Shown: in pieces, positions 31,585-42,252 of the stretch | How positions within the stretch are numbered: the stretch's first letter is position 1 | Layout: every line of letters begins with the position of its first letter | DNA from: Flavobacterium granuli | GTDB lineage: Bacteria > Bacteroidota > Bacteroidia > Flavobacteriales > Flavobacteriaceae | NCBI RefSeq assembly: GCF_900129705.1 | Contig: NZ_FQWO01000005.1 | Span: 1-64,000 of the forward strand | Direction of reading: 5' to 3' | Length of the DNA: 64,000 nucleotides | The notes under the pieces: generated by a model | Database searches by the model: none | What the model saw: the letters and a program-made list of their open reading frames with translations, nothing else | Told to the model about the DNA's origin: nothing | Made by a program: the position numbers and the translations under genes

Positions 31585-32979
31585 ATGAAAACACAACAAA
31601 AAAATAAGACAAATAATTTTCTTTCGAATCTTTTAAAATCACTAATGCTGACTTTACTTCTTTTTGCAAACCTTTCAATTGCTTTGGCACAAAAAAAAGA
31701 GAGGAACCTCAAAGTGAAAAATGAGGTAAAATGGTTTACAGATGCACGATTCGGAATGTTTATCCATTGGACCCCATTGGGCGCAGTCAACCAGGAAATT
31801 GGATGGTCTTGGGGGCGTGAGCTTGCTGCAGCCGACTATCAAAAAATGTGCAAAGAATGGAATCCCACCAAGTTTGATGCCGACGAATGGGTGCGTATCG
31901 CCAAGAATGCCGGTATGAAATATATCGTTTTTGTGCCAAAACATCACGATGGCTTTTCCCTTTGGGATACAAAAGCAACCGATTTTAATATCATGAACAC
32001 TCCTTATGCTCAGGATGTTTGCAAACAGTTATCCGAAGCCTGTGAAAAGCAGGGGATAATCTTTTGCACCTATTATTCCATTGCTGATCTTCACCAAAAT
32101 GAATGGTCAAAAATGTGCTGGGTCGAAGATACCGTTTTTGAACCTGTAAAAGGAGGGATGGATGCCTATCTTGAATTCGTAAAAAAACAATGCGCTGAGT
32201 TGATTCAAAAATACCATACCAAGAATTTTTGGTTCGATGGTTTCTGGCATTCCGAATGGTATGATAATCCAAAATACCGAAAAGAACTTTCGGATTATTT
32301 AAAAAGTTTAGATGCCAATATAATCATGTCACGCCTACAAATGCCTTCTAAACCCGTTGGCGGTCAATGGGATGACGGTTGGGATTTTGAGAAGAATGTT
32401 GGAGACTATCACAGCCGTGAAGACCACGGAGGAAAAGAATGGGAAAACTTGTATTACAAAGGGCCTTGGGAATTTTGCTCCAGCGTTGCTTATCCTAATT
32501 ATTCCTATAATTCGAATATGAAATTTAAAACCGCCAAAGAATTAATTCAAACCATGGTTAAAATAGCCGGGCGAAACGGGAACTATTTATTGGATATGGC
32601 GCCAAGACCCGATGGCAGTGTCGATGATACACAGAAAAGATTATTCAGTGAAATTGGGGATTGGATGAAAACCTATGGCGAAACGATTTATCAAACCGAA
32701 GGCGGTCCTTATCTGCCGCTAAAAGGAGACTTTGTGAGCACACGAAAAAATAATAAAATATACCTGCATCTTTTAAGCGGACAGACATCGATCACTCTTC
32801 CTGCCTTTGACAACAAAATCCTTTCGGCAAAAATATTCCAAACGGCAGCGAAAGTGAAATTTAAAAAAGAAAATGGCAAATTCATTTTCGCCGTTCCGGC
32901 AAATTACAAGAATGAAAATGATCTGATCATCGAATTAACAATAAAAGGCGCAGCTGCCGATATCGCTTTGATGGAGTAG
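31585..32979 (+). CDS. GH29 alpha-L-fucosidase
   Basis: The product from the ATG at 31585 (464 residues; the open frame starts at 31510) has a signal peptide (LSIALAQ) and the GH29 catalytic barrel: the N-terminal WFTDARFGMFIHWTP motif, KHHDGFSLWDTKAT, and the WFDG motif whose Asp218 is the predicted nucleophile. A C-terminal beta domain (about 375-464) follows. It removes alpha-linked L-fucose from glycans, probably in the periplasm. It lies between a LacI-type regulator and a large DUF6067-type lipoprotein, so the three genes look like a small fucosyl-glycan locus without its own SusCD pair. Confidence 0.94.
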   Translation: MKTQQKNKTNNFLSNLLKSLMLTLLLFANLSIALAQKKERNLKVKNEVKWFTDARFGMFIHWTPLGAVNQEIGWSWGRELAAADYQKMCKEWNPTKFDADEWVRIAKNAGMKYIVFVPKHHDGFSLWDTKATDFNIMNTPYAQDVCKQLSEACEKQGIIFCTYYSIADLHQNEWSKMCWVEDTVFEPVKGGMDAYLEFVKKQCAELIQKYHTKNFWFDGFWHSEWYDNPKYRKELSDYLKSLDANIIMSRLQMPSKPVGGQWDDGWDFEKNVGDYHSREDHGGKEWENLYYKGPWEFCSSVAYPNYSYNSNMKFKTAKELIQTMVKIAGRNGNYLLDMAPRPDGSVDDTQKRLFSEIGDWMKTYGETIYQTEGGPYLPLKGDFVSTRKNNKIYLHLLSGQTSITLPAFDNKILSAKIFQTAAKVKFKKENGKFIFAVPANYKNENDLIIELTIKGAAADIALME

Positions 32980-33025
32980 CTTCCATCTGATAAAAGAACT
33001 TTGTACGTTTTAAAATTCATAAAAA

Positions 33026-36000
33026 ATGAAAAAATATTTGCTGTTAATAGCTGCAATGCTAGCACTGGGATGTTCCTCTAAAAAGCCTAATGGACAAACA
33101 GCCTTCAAAGCTTTTGCTCCGGACGGTATTCCATTTGTCGTTGCCGACTCCGCATTTATGCCTGACAGCAAAGGAAATCACCGCGCTGTCGTGAAGATCA
33201 GTAAATCAGATTTGGATGCCGTAGTGGCAAGCATTCCCTGGCGCCGTCCAGACCTGCGTCCTGAAACCAAAAAAGTGGTGGTTTACGGTGTCCAAACGGG
33301 CAAGGAAGTGCTGAATGTGAAAGTATTGGAATTCTCATCTGAAAATGGCAAAATCGCTTTTCAACCGCAAGCCGGCGAAACCGATTATTACGTTTATTAT
33401 CTGCCGTATAAATTCCGAAAAGGCTGGGATGATGCCCGCTATGGCCAACCATGGAACGACTATCTGGCTCCAATCTATAATGCCGACCCAAGCTGGTTAG
33501 CATCGGTAGAAAAGAACAAAACCACACTTCCGGAGGCTAAAGTAGAACGCATCGAAAGTCGTTCTGATTTTGATGCCTTTAGCTCGATGGGCCTGATTGC
33601 TACGGCAAAGGAGAAGGCCTCAATCCTGGAAAAACACAAGGACAATTACTTGGTTTATACCGAGGACAGGGCATTTCCCATCCGCTTGCCTTATACTATT
33701 CCTGCATCTTGGGCAAAAAAAACACCGGCCTTGTCCTTCGAAGGCCAAGCGGCAAAAAATGAGTATTACACTTGGCAAATTGGACTTTGGGCGGTGAAGA
33801 CCGATCTCAAAAATGTTAAGCTGACATTCAGCGATTTTACATCTGGAAAAAGCAGAATTAGCAAAGACTCCATTACTTGCTTTAATCAGGGAGGGACAAA
33901 TTGGGACGGAAAACCCATCAGTTTTGAGGTGAATGTGCCAAAAGGAAATGTGCAGGCCTTGTGGTGTGGCATACAAATTCCGCAAAATGCAAAAAAAGGA
34001 GAATACACCGGAACAGCCACTTTGACCGCTGAAGGCGAGAAACCTAAAGAAATAAAAATAACAATCCATGTGGATGACACCATTTTAGCTGATAAAGGTG
34101 ACAGCGAAACATGGCGACACTCTCGCCTGCGTTGGTTAAACTCTACTATTGGCCTAAACGACAAGCCTGTTACGCCATACAGCGATATGAAAATGGCAGG
34201 AAACAGCATCTTAGCATCTGGAAAGACGCTTGTGCTTAGTAAAAACGGACTACCAGAGCTTATAAAAATAAACGACCGTCAAGTCTTGGCAAAGCCAATA
34301 AGTTTTGAAGTGCTAACTGCAACGGAGACCATAGTATTTACTGCTGATAACCTGAAAATACTACAGGAATCAAGCGGTAAAATAACATGGACCGCTTCGT
34401 CGGTGCAGAGCGGTTTGAAATTTTCCTGTGATGCCGCTATGGAATACGATGGAAATATAACATACAACATTCAATTAGCAGCAACTGACAAAGATGTGGC
34501 TGTGCTGGATGTTCGCTTAAATACGGTTTATGCAGCTGAATCCTCGGACTATTTTATGGGAGCTGGATTTGGTGGAGGCCAGCGTCCCGAAAATCACAGC
34601 TGGGATTGGAAAGGGCCTTATGACAGCTACTGGATCGGAAGTGATAAATCAGGCTTGCATGTCGAGTTTACTGGTGATGTATATCACGGCCCGCTTATCG
34701 CCGACTATAAGCCTGGACCGCCAAAAAATTGGTCGAATGAAGGAAAAGGGAGAATTACCGAAACGGGAAGCCTGGGACAGCAGGCCACTTTGATTGCTGC
34801 TACAGCTGCAATTACCATCACCAAAGAACCCATACAATACGGCTTGCAATTATTGATAACACCAGTTCGCCCAATAAATACGGCCAAACATTTCTCTGAA
34901 CGCTACTATCATTCCGACCCGAAAGATTTTACAAAAGCGGCCGAAGAGGGAGGCGCAAATATTGAGAATATTCATCATGCGCGCGAACTTAATCCTTATA
35001 TAAATTATCCATTTATTGTACAGGATTCGCTTATTAAGCACATCGAAGACCAGCATAAAGCCAATCGAAAAGTTAAACTGTATTATACCGTTCGCGAATT
35101 AACCACGCATTGTACCGAAATCTATGCCTTGATGAGTTTGAAAAACCAGATTTTTACAAATGGTGTAGGCTATGGTCTTCCTTGGGAGACAGAGCATCTG
35201 ATTGACGGCTATCAGCCGGCATGGTACACTGAATTACCAAATCAAAATTCAGATGCAGCTTTAGTATTAGTGGGTGCCTCGCGTTGGGTCAATTACTATT
35301 TGGAAGGCTTGCGCTGGATGCTCGAAAATTATAAAATCGACGGCATCTATATGGACGATGTGTCATTTGACAGGCCGGTAATGAAACGGATGCGCAATAT
35401 TATGGAGCAATACCGCCCCGGCGCTTTGATTGATTTACATTCCAATACGGATTACTCGAAAGGACCAGCCAACCAATATGCGGGCTTCTTTCCTTATATA
35501 GATCGTTTGTGGCTTGGCGAGCATTTTTGGTATAACAAGATGACTCCCGAGGAGTGGTTTGTTACCGCTTCCGGAATTCCTTTTGGGCAAATGGCCGAGA
35601 TGCTTCAAGATGGGGGGAACCGCTATCTGGGAATGCTTTATGGCGAAACCGCACGCGATGCTTATGGCGAGTTTTCGCCACGCCCGGTTTGGAATCTTTG
35701 GAAAAACTTTGGAATAACCGACGCTAAAATGATAGGCTATTGGGACAAAGAATGTCCCGTTCAAACGAATCACAAAAATGTAAAAGCAACAACCTATGTA
35801 AAAGCGAAACAAACGCTTGTTTCCATTGGCAATTTTGGAGATCAAGATCAGCAGATTAAGCTTTCTTTTGATTGGAAGGCTTTAGCTTTAGATCCAACAA
35901 AAGTTACCATCGAAGCGCCCGAAATCAAAGACTTTCAGGAAGGAAAAACTTTTAAACTAAATGATGTCATTTCAGTAAAAAGCAAACAAGGCTGGCTGCT

Positions 36001-36031
36001 GATTTTAAAAGAAAAGCCCGCCCTCCATTGA
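33026..36031 (+). CDS. DUF6067-type glycoside hydrolase lipoprotein
   Basis: The 1001-residue protein has a lipoprotein signal (LGCSS, Cys16), N-terminal beta-sandwich domains (about 60-350), and a C-terminal TIM-barrel-like catalytic region (about 600-900) with YYTVRELTTHC, GIYMDDVSFDR and DLHSNTDY, where acidic residues of the MDD motif are likely catalytic. This matches my memory of DUF6067 proteins, a Bacteroidota family assigned to glycoside hydrolases. It is 46 bases downstream of the fucosidase gene and likely in the same operon. The substrate is unknown; a fucosylated glycan is inferred from context. Confidence 0.85.
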   Translation: MKKYLLLIAAMLALGCSSKKPNGQTAFKAFAPDGIPFVVADSAFMPDSKGNHRAVVKISKSDLDAVVASIPWRRPDLRPETKKVVVYGVQTGKEVLNVKVLEFSSENGKIAFQPQAGETDYYVYYLPYKFRKGWDDARYGQPWNDYLAPIYNADPSWLASVEKNKTTLPEAKVERIESRSDFDAFSSMGLIATAKEKASILEKHKDNYLVYTEDRAFPIRLPYTIPASWAKKTPALSFEGQAAKNEYYTWQIGLWAVKTDLKNVKLTFSDFTSGKSRISKDSITCFNQGGTNWDGKPISFEVNVPKGNVQALWCGIQIPQNAKKGEYTGTATLTAEGEKPKEIKITIHVDDTILADKGDSETWRHSRLRWLNSTIGLNDKPVTPYSDMKMAGNSILASGKTLVLSKNGLPELIKINDRQVLAKPISFEVLTATETIVFTADNLKILQESSGKITWTASSVQSGLKFSCDAAMEYDGNITYNIQLAATDKDVAVLDVRLNTVYAAESSDYFMGAGFGGGQRPENHSWDWKGPYDSYWIGSDKSGLHVEFTGDVYHGPLIADYKPGPPKNWSNEGKGRITETGSLGQQATLIAATAAITITKEPIQYGLQLLITPVRPINTAKHFSERYYHSDPKDFTKAAEEGGANIENIHHARELNPYINYPFIVQDSLIKHIEDQHKANRKVKLYYTVRELTTHCTEIYALMSLKNQIFTNGVGYGLPWETEHLIDGYQPAWYTELPNQNSDAALVLVGASRWVNYYLEGLRWMLENYKIDGIYMDDVSFDRPVMKRMRNIMEQYRPGALIDLHSNTDYSKGPANQYAGFFPYIDRLWLGEHFWYNKMTPEEWFVTASGIPFGQMAEMLQDGGNRYLGMLYGETARDAYGEFSPRPVWNLWKNFGITDAKMIGYWDKECPVQTNHKNVKATTYVKAKQTLVSIGNFGDQDQQIKLSFDWKALALDPTKVTIEAPEIKDFQEGKTFKLNDVISVKSKQGWLLILKEKPALH

Positions 36032-36328
36032 CCGTTGTCCGACCACGAAACCCCACAACTCACAACCCACAACTCATAACCGACAACTCACATCTCACGA
36101 CTCACGACTCACGACTCACGACTCACATCTCACGACTCACATCTCACGACTCACATCTCACGACTCACAACTCACGACTCACAACTCACGACTCACAACC
36201 CCACATCTCGATCTTGTATAATTGAAAATGGATTCAGACTTCAAATTATCTATAAAAAAAATAAAAAGGATTTCGTATAATTTGTGTTTAACATTTTTTT
36301 ATGTTAATTTGTTGATTAAATCCTGTCT
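36032..36328. repeat. intergenic region with heptamer array
   Basis: Period-7 units (CTCACAA, CTCACGA, CTCACAT) run from about 36045 to 36205 right after the glycosidase stop, followed by an AT-rich stretch before the next gene. The 65-codon ORF here is an artefact. Confidence 0.75.
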
Positions 36329-37084
36329 ATGACTTCTCAAATACAAAAACTTTATGATGTTTGGCTTTCTAATAGAACGGCCATTACGACTTCCCCGGCT
36401 CAAATATCTTTTGATGATTTGACCAATTCGATTATTAGTACGGGGGCATTTTCCTTTTTTATTATCGATTTTTTTGACATGTCGCTTTCGCATATCAGTC
36501 CTTCTTTTTATGAGATACACGGCTTTGATCCGGAGACCATATCCTTTAATGATATATTGGGAGCCATCCACCCCGAAGACATAGACTTTGTTGTAAAAGC
36601 CGAGGCCTTTTTAACCCATTTCTTTTCGGAAAAAATAAGTCGCGAAAAATTGTTAAGCTATAAAATTAGTTACAGCTACAGAGCCCGCTTAAAAAATGGA
36701 AAATACGCCTTATTCAACCATCAGGCTGTAATGCTTTCTATCGATGACCATGGCGGATATGGAAAGTCCTTGAATATCAACACCCGTATCGATCATCTCA
36801 GTAATTCGAATACGTACAAAATATCGCTTATCGGTCTAAACGGAGAACCTTCTTTCATGACTTTAAGTCTCGATGAAGAAAATCAGGATTTAATAGAATT
36901 TTCCAAAAGAGAAATTGATATTATTAAACTGATCAGCAATGGCTTGAACAATGTCGAAATCGCAGAGAAACTATTTATCAGTCCCTTAACAGTAAAGAAA
37001 CACCGCAATAACATTCTGACCAAATCCAATTCTAAAAATACAGCCCAACTGATAAAAAATTGTATTTTTCAGGGATTGATCTAG
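36329..37084 (+). CDS. LuxR-type HTH regulator with PAS-like N-terminus
   Basis: The 251-residue protein ends in a LuxR/GerE HTH (about 190-250: FSKREIDIIKLISNGLNNVEIAEKLFISPLTVKKHRNNIL), which binds DNA. The N-terminal half (about 40-180) has a PAS-like layout (FFDMSLSHISPSFYEIHGFDPETISF, AIHPEDIDFV). No membrane segment or receiver domain is present, so it is probably a cytoplasmic ligand-sensing regulator. It precedes a long same-strand run of exported proteins that it may control; this is context only. Confidence 0.9.
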   Translation: MTSQIQKLYDVWLSNRTAITTSPAQISFDDLTNSIISTGAFSFFIIDFFDMSLSHISPSFYEIHGFDPETISFNDILGAIHPEDIDFVVKAEAFLTHFFSEKISREKLLSYKISYSYRARLKNGKYALFNHQAVMLSIDDHGGYGKSLNINTRIDHLSNSNTYKISLIGLNGEPSFMTLSLDEENQDLIEFSKREIDIIKLISNGLNNVEIAEKLFISPLTVKKHRNNILTKSNSKNTAQLIKNCIFQGLI

Positions 37085-37186
37085 TTTTTTTGAGCAATAA
37101 ATACTCCTTTTGGGGTATTCTTTTGATTTATATTTATGTTATTTTTGTTCAGAATTAAAGGACAGAATCAATCTAAAAGGAATGGC

Positions 37187-38386
37187 ATGGTCAAAAAAAG
37201 TCTCTCTTTCTTCCCTTTGCATTGTTGCTTTCTTTTAGTTAGCCTCACTGTTTTTGCTCAAACAGCAGTTTACAAGTCCAATTTCGTTTTTAAAGATTTT
37301 CAGGTTCAGGAACCTTACGGTTCGTTACTTATTTCGGGCAACAAAATCCTTTTCAACGCCGGAAATTACAAGATCTATGCTATTGCCAAAGACAGCCTAA
37401 AACCTATTTGGGAAACGGACATAGTCTCGAAATCGAATGCACCGCCTTACCTGCATAAAAACACTTTCATTTATTCGAATTATGAAAAAGGAACGACGAC
37501 GATAGCACAATACGACTTGGATACAGGCGAAATAATTAAAAACCTCTCTTTAAAAACCATCAATTCAAAACCTTATTTTGCAAACAATACTATGTATTGT
37601 ACAGCAGTTACCGATGGCGGTAAACTGGTCGCTTACCATCTGGAGGATAATAAAATAATCTGGCAAAAAAACATAGGACAAGGAGTCGATTTTCAGCCTG
37701 CGTATTTAAAAGACAAGATCATTGCCAATGCCGAGGACGACAATTGGTTTGCCATCGACTACAACGGAAACTTCCTCGAAACAAGATCTAAAAAACGCAC
37801 TTCTATCGATAGCACACAGTTTTTTGTAAGAAACTATAAATTCCTGACTCATGACGGCAGAGAAATCACCCAGGATTTTTTAACCAAAAACCAGTTGGCC
37901 AATGCTGAATATCAAACCAGAACCAGCGACAGCCACACTTTTATACTCGCCGAAAATCAACTTTTAGTATTGGGCAACAACAGAAAGAAAGTACTGCAAT
38001 TGGATCTGGAAACAGCATTTCCTACCGATAATTTTGCCTATGATGCCTACAGTTCAATTCTAGAAACTCGTACCGAAAGTGCGTGGTTTTGCTACCAAAA
38101 CTATTTAATACATTACGATTTTGCGAAGAAAAAACTCCTCCGAAAAATTGATTTGACCCGTTGGAATCCCCACCAAGTTGAATTAGACAACAGAACAATT
38201 TGGCTGATTTCTAAAAACGATGGGCTATTATACGGATTGGATTTTGAACCCGACCAAAAAACTGCAGATTTCATCAAAGCAAAAGCCGAAATGCAACGGG
38301 AAATACACAATCCTAAACCACCGGATAAAAAAAGGATTGAAGCGGCGAAAGCGGCAGAAGAGAAATTTAAAAATAAGAACAACTAA
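37187..38386 (+). CDS. exported PQQ-like beta-propeller protein
   Basis: I chose the ATG at 37187 (399 residues), which gives a signal peptide ending VFAQ; an in-frame ATG at 37136 is also possible. The mature protein has about seven repeats of strands with GNKILFNAGNYKIYAI, YDLDTGEIIKNLSLKT and YHLEDNKIIWQKNIG words, which are typical of PQQ-type propeller blades. It ends with a basic Lys/Glu-rich helix. It is likely a periplasmic or surface propeller of unknown partner. The next gene starts 10 bases after its stop. Confidence 0.84.
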   Translation: MVKKSLSFFPLHCCFLLVSLTVFAQTAVYKSNFVFKDFQVQEPYGSLLISGNKILFNAGNYKIYAIAKDSLKPIWETDIVSKSNAPPYLHKNTFIYSNYEKGTTTIAQYDLDTGEIIKNLSLKTINSKPYFANNTMYCTAVTDGGKLVAYHLEDNKIIWQKNIGQGVDFQPAYLKDKIIANAEDDNWFAIDYNGNFLETRSKKRTSIDSTQFFVRNYKFLTHDGREITQDFLTKNQLANAEYQTRTSDSHTFILAENQLLVLGNNRKKVLQLDLETAFPTDNFAYDAYSSILETRTESAWFCYQNYLIHYDFAKKKLLRKIDLTRWNPHQVELDNRTIWLISKNDGLLYGLDFEPDQKTADFIKAKAEMQREIHNPKPPDKKRIEAAKAAEEKFKNKNN

Positions 38387-38396
38387 AAATTAAACG

Positions 38397-39713
<1,317 letters not shown>

Positions 39714-39799
39714 TCAATACTCTTTAAATAACATTAAGACAGCAAAAAAACATTTTTTTATATAACCTAAATACTTAACCCTTTTTAATTCTTTTATTT

Positions 39800-40186
39800 A
39801 TGAAAACAAATTTAATAAAACGTTTACTTTTTGTATTACTAATTCCAATTTTAATTTCTTCTTGTGAAGCAGATACAAGTGGGTATGGCAATTACATCAT
39901 TGGTGTTAGTAATGCCAGCAGTAAAAAGATACAAATGGAAGTAGTTCTGGATGGTCAATCACAAGGGATATTTTTTGTTATGGCAGGACAACAGGGTAAT
40001 TACAGTTCTCTTTGTAACGATCTTGTTCATGCTGCGAATTTGGACAATGTGAGAATTTTAACCTTTGTTTCATCAGGCAAACATAAATTAAAACTTCAAG
40101 ATTTCGATACTAAATTCGTTTTCATTGAAACAACATTTGAAATGAAGGCAGATGATTGTATATCTCAACAGTTTAATTTAAATTAA
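39800..40186 (+). CDS. small exported lipoprotein, function unknown
   Basis: The 128-residue protein has a lipoprotein signal (ISSC, Cys22) and a compact beta-rich domain of about 105 residues with three further cysteines. I do not recognise it. It stands 86 bases after the poly-Ser protein and 5 bases before the next gene, so the small exported proteins that follow may be transcribed together. Confidence 0.78.
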   Translation: MKTNLIKRLLFVLLIPILISSCEADTSGYGNYIIGVSNASSKKIQMEVVLDGQSQGIFFVMAGQQGNYSSLCNDLVHAANLDNVRILTFVSSGKHKLKLQDFDTKFVFIETTFEMKADDCISQQFNLN

Positions 40187-40191
40187 AAAAA

Positions 40192-40650
40192 ATGAATACT
40201 AAAAGGAATCTTTTACTAACGGCTATAGTATTAGTAATAACAATGAGTAGCTTTATTATAAAACCCAAATCGATTACAAATCAAGTGATAATCTATGGAT
40301 TGGTTTATAGCAATCAATGCAATTCAGACGCTTATGAGTTTTTCTCTTCAAAACTTGTCGATGTAAATAATTATTATCAAGAACAGAAAGATTTAGAAGC
40401 ATATCTAAAAAGCGAATATCCGAACGCAAAGAGAATTAAAATGGGGTCTTCTAAGTATGATTTTGGAGCTACAGCATCAAATATGTGTGTCATTAAATGG
40501 AAAGGAGGCACTACTAATTGTTCTTATGATGTAGTTTCAGTTCATTTTGGAACAACAGAAACTGATGCTTTAAACAGGGCTATCAAACATAAAAATATGT
40601 GGGGAGGATCCAACGTTAGCTATTCAATTATGACTCAAAAATATTGGTAA
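40192..40650 (+). CDS. small exported protein, function unknown
   Basis: The 152-residue protein starts with a signal peptide or anchor (about 6-22) and continues with a mixed alpha/beta domain with three cysteines and a GGTTNCSYDVVSVHFGTTETDA stretch. No lipobox is seen, and I do not recognise a family. It starts 5 bases after the preceding lipoprotein gene, so the two are probably co-translated. Confidence 0.75.
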   Translation: MNTKRNLLLTAIVLVITMSSFIIKPKSITNQVIIYGLVYSNQCNSDAYEFFSSKLVDVNNYYQEQKDLEAYLKSEYPNAKRIKMGSSKYDFGATASNMCVIKWKGGTTNCSYDVVSVHFGTTETDALNRAIKHKNMWGGSNVSYSIMTQKYW

Positions 40651-40765
40651 CAATTAACTAGGTGCAATTTTAATCAGTTGCACCTAAATATTTTTAAATA
40701 AATAATTTCAATAATTTTATTATATAGAAAAATCCAGACAATAAATGCCACGAATCAATTTTGCA

Positions 40766-41236
40766 ATGAAAAAACAATTCACATTTTATTGGTTTTTATT
40801 GATAGGTATTGCTTCTACCAATGCCCAATCCCCAAAATCCGACTTTCACAAAACGGTCGATAACATCAATGCGATTATCAAAGCAAATCCGCTGGCTTAT
40901 TATATATCCAATAAACAATACGATGGGCATATAACAAAAATAAACGCATCTGAACAAGGGATCCTGAGCTTTACTGACAGCATTCCTGAACCAGAAATCA
41001 CAACCGAAGTTCCACAAAAAACCATGCTTATTTCTGATTGCTGTCCTCGAAAAAACTCCAGAACGCTGGATTTGTTTGCTATAAAAAAATGGGACATTCA
41101 TTTCCCTTATGCTGATCTAAAAGATAAAAACAATGAAATATATGGTCGATTTATTGGTTTAAAAAAAACTGATTTAGAGAAGCTAAGAGAACAGTTTAAC
41201 AAACTGACCACTTTGTGCAAAAAAAACAACAACTAA
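40766..41236 (+). CDS. small exported protein, function unknown
   Basis: I chose the ATG at 40766 (156 residues), which gives a signal peptide ending NAQ; a longer frame starts at 40745. The mature part has an SDCCPRKNS motif and ends LREQFNKLTTLCKK. The general layout (signal, helix, strand region with Asp-Cys, C-terminal helix ending in Cys) is shared with the gene at 41284, whose end is FEKLNQICLSRK, so the two may be distant paralogues. No function assigned. Confidence 0.72.
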   Translation: MKKQFTFYWFLLIGIASTNAQSPKSDFHKTVDNINAIIKANPLAYYISNKQYDGHITKINASEQGILSFTDSIPEPEITTEVPQKTMLISDCCPRKNSRTLDLFAIKKWDIHFPYADLKDKNNEIYGRFIGLKKTDLEKLREQFNKLTTLCKKNNN

Positions 41237-41283
41237 ACAATAAACGGATCTCTCTATTTCTTGACCAGTTAAAAGTTTAAAAT

Positions 41284-41736
41284 ATGATGAAACGCTTTCT
41301 ACTTTATATGTTTTTAACACTCCCGTGCATTAGTCAGGCGCAATCAAAAGCTGTGCTCGAAAAACAAATCAAAAACACCTTGAGCTATCAACATATAAAG
41401 TATAAATCATTTGGGAAGGATTCACAAATAAACATCTACCAGATTGAGTTTAATGATTGCACAATGAGTTATCCCATTTTCAAAAAAAACGGGAACAAGA
41501 CAGAACGATTTACGGTTAGAATATTTTTTCCTGGGATTTCTAAAATTACAATGACCAAAAACAAAGAAGGATATTACGTCATTACTTTTACGACCAAAGG
41601 AAAAAGTATTATAAAAGAATATCCAGACGGAAAACTAATTCACGTAAAAACGCAGCTTATTCCATTAGAAACTGAAAATTGGAAAACATTGCACTATTTT
41701 GAAAAACTGAATCAAATTTGTCTTAGCCGTAAATAA
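41284..41736 (+). CDS. small exported protein, possible paralogue of previous gene
   Basis: The 150-residue protein has a signal peptide (ending SQAQ), a short helix, an NDCTMSYPIF stretch, a run of beta strands and a C-terminal helix ending in Cys, similar in layout to the protein from 40766. The start is at 41284 or at the following ATG (41287). I do not recognise a family; secretion to the periplasm is the only firm statement. Confidence 0.72.
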   Translation: MMKRFLLYMFLTLPCISQAQSKAVLEKQIKNTLSYQHIKYKSFGKDSQINIYQIEFNDCTMSYPIFKKNGNKTERFTVRIFFPGISKITMTKNKEGYYVITFTTKGKSIIKEYPDGKLIHVKTQLIPLETENWKTLHYFEKLNQICLSRK

Positions 41737-41766
41737 TTCTAAAGATTCATTAACATTTTTTTTAAA

Positions 41767-42228
41767 ATGAGAAGATACATAATAGTTTACCTTATCCTTT
41801 TTATTCCAGGCAATGCATTTGCTCAAATTGATAAAATTGTGGGCAATTGGGTGGAAACTAAATGTGTTCGTACAGATACTTTAGATAGTGGAAGAGATGA
41901 ATTAAACAAAGACTGGAAAGCGTATACAAAAGGGTATAAAACCCTTGATCCAAAAAAGTATACTCATAGTTATTATATTATTCCTGAAGAAGAGGATAAA
42001 TTAAAATTAACAATCACAAAAGAAGAAGATTTCTTTTGGGCAACTGATGGTAAGAAACTAAAAGAAAAAATTATTTATAAACCTGATTTTAAAGAGTATC
42101 TTATTACTATAAAACAGTATGTTGGATCTTACAGTTATATTGTGAAATATGATGCCGAAACGGATAAATTATTGTTTTTGAATTATCGATATGAAGAAAT
42201 TTCCAGTGAATTTGAGAGAAAAAAATAA
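41767..42228 (+). CDS. small exported lipocalin-like protein
   Basis: The 153-residue protein has a signal peptide (ending AFAQ) followed by KIVGNWVETK, the opening typical of lipocalin-like domains, and about eight predicted strands. It starts 30 bases after the previous stop and ends 24 bases before the WG-repeat gene, so it is likely co-transcribed. A ligand is unknown. Confidence 0.75.
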   Translation: MRRYIIVYLILFIPGNAFAQIDKIVGNWVETKCVRTDTLDSGRDELNKDWKAYTKGYKTLDPKKYTHSYYIIPEEEDKLKLTITKEEDFFWATDGKKLKEKIIYKPDFKEYLITIKQYVGSYSYIVKYDAETDKLLFLNYRYEEISSEFERKK

Positions 42229-42252
42229 CCAACAAAAAGAAAAAATAATATT

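Noticed and set aside
31539..34887. Several antisense ORFs of 60-149 codons
   Set aside because: They mirror the well-supported LacI, fucosidase and DUF6067-type genes and have no domain features.
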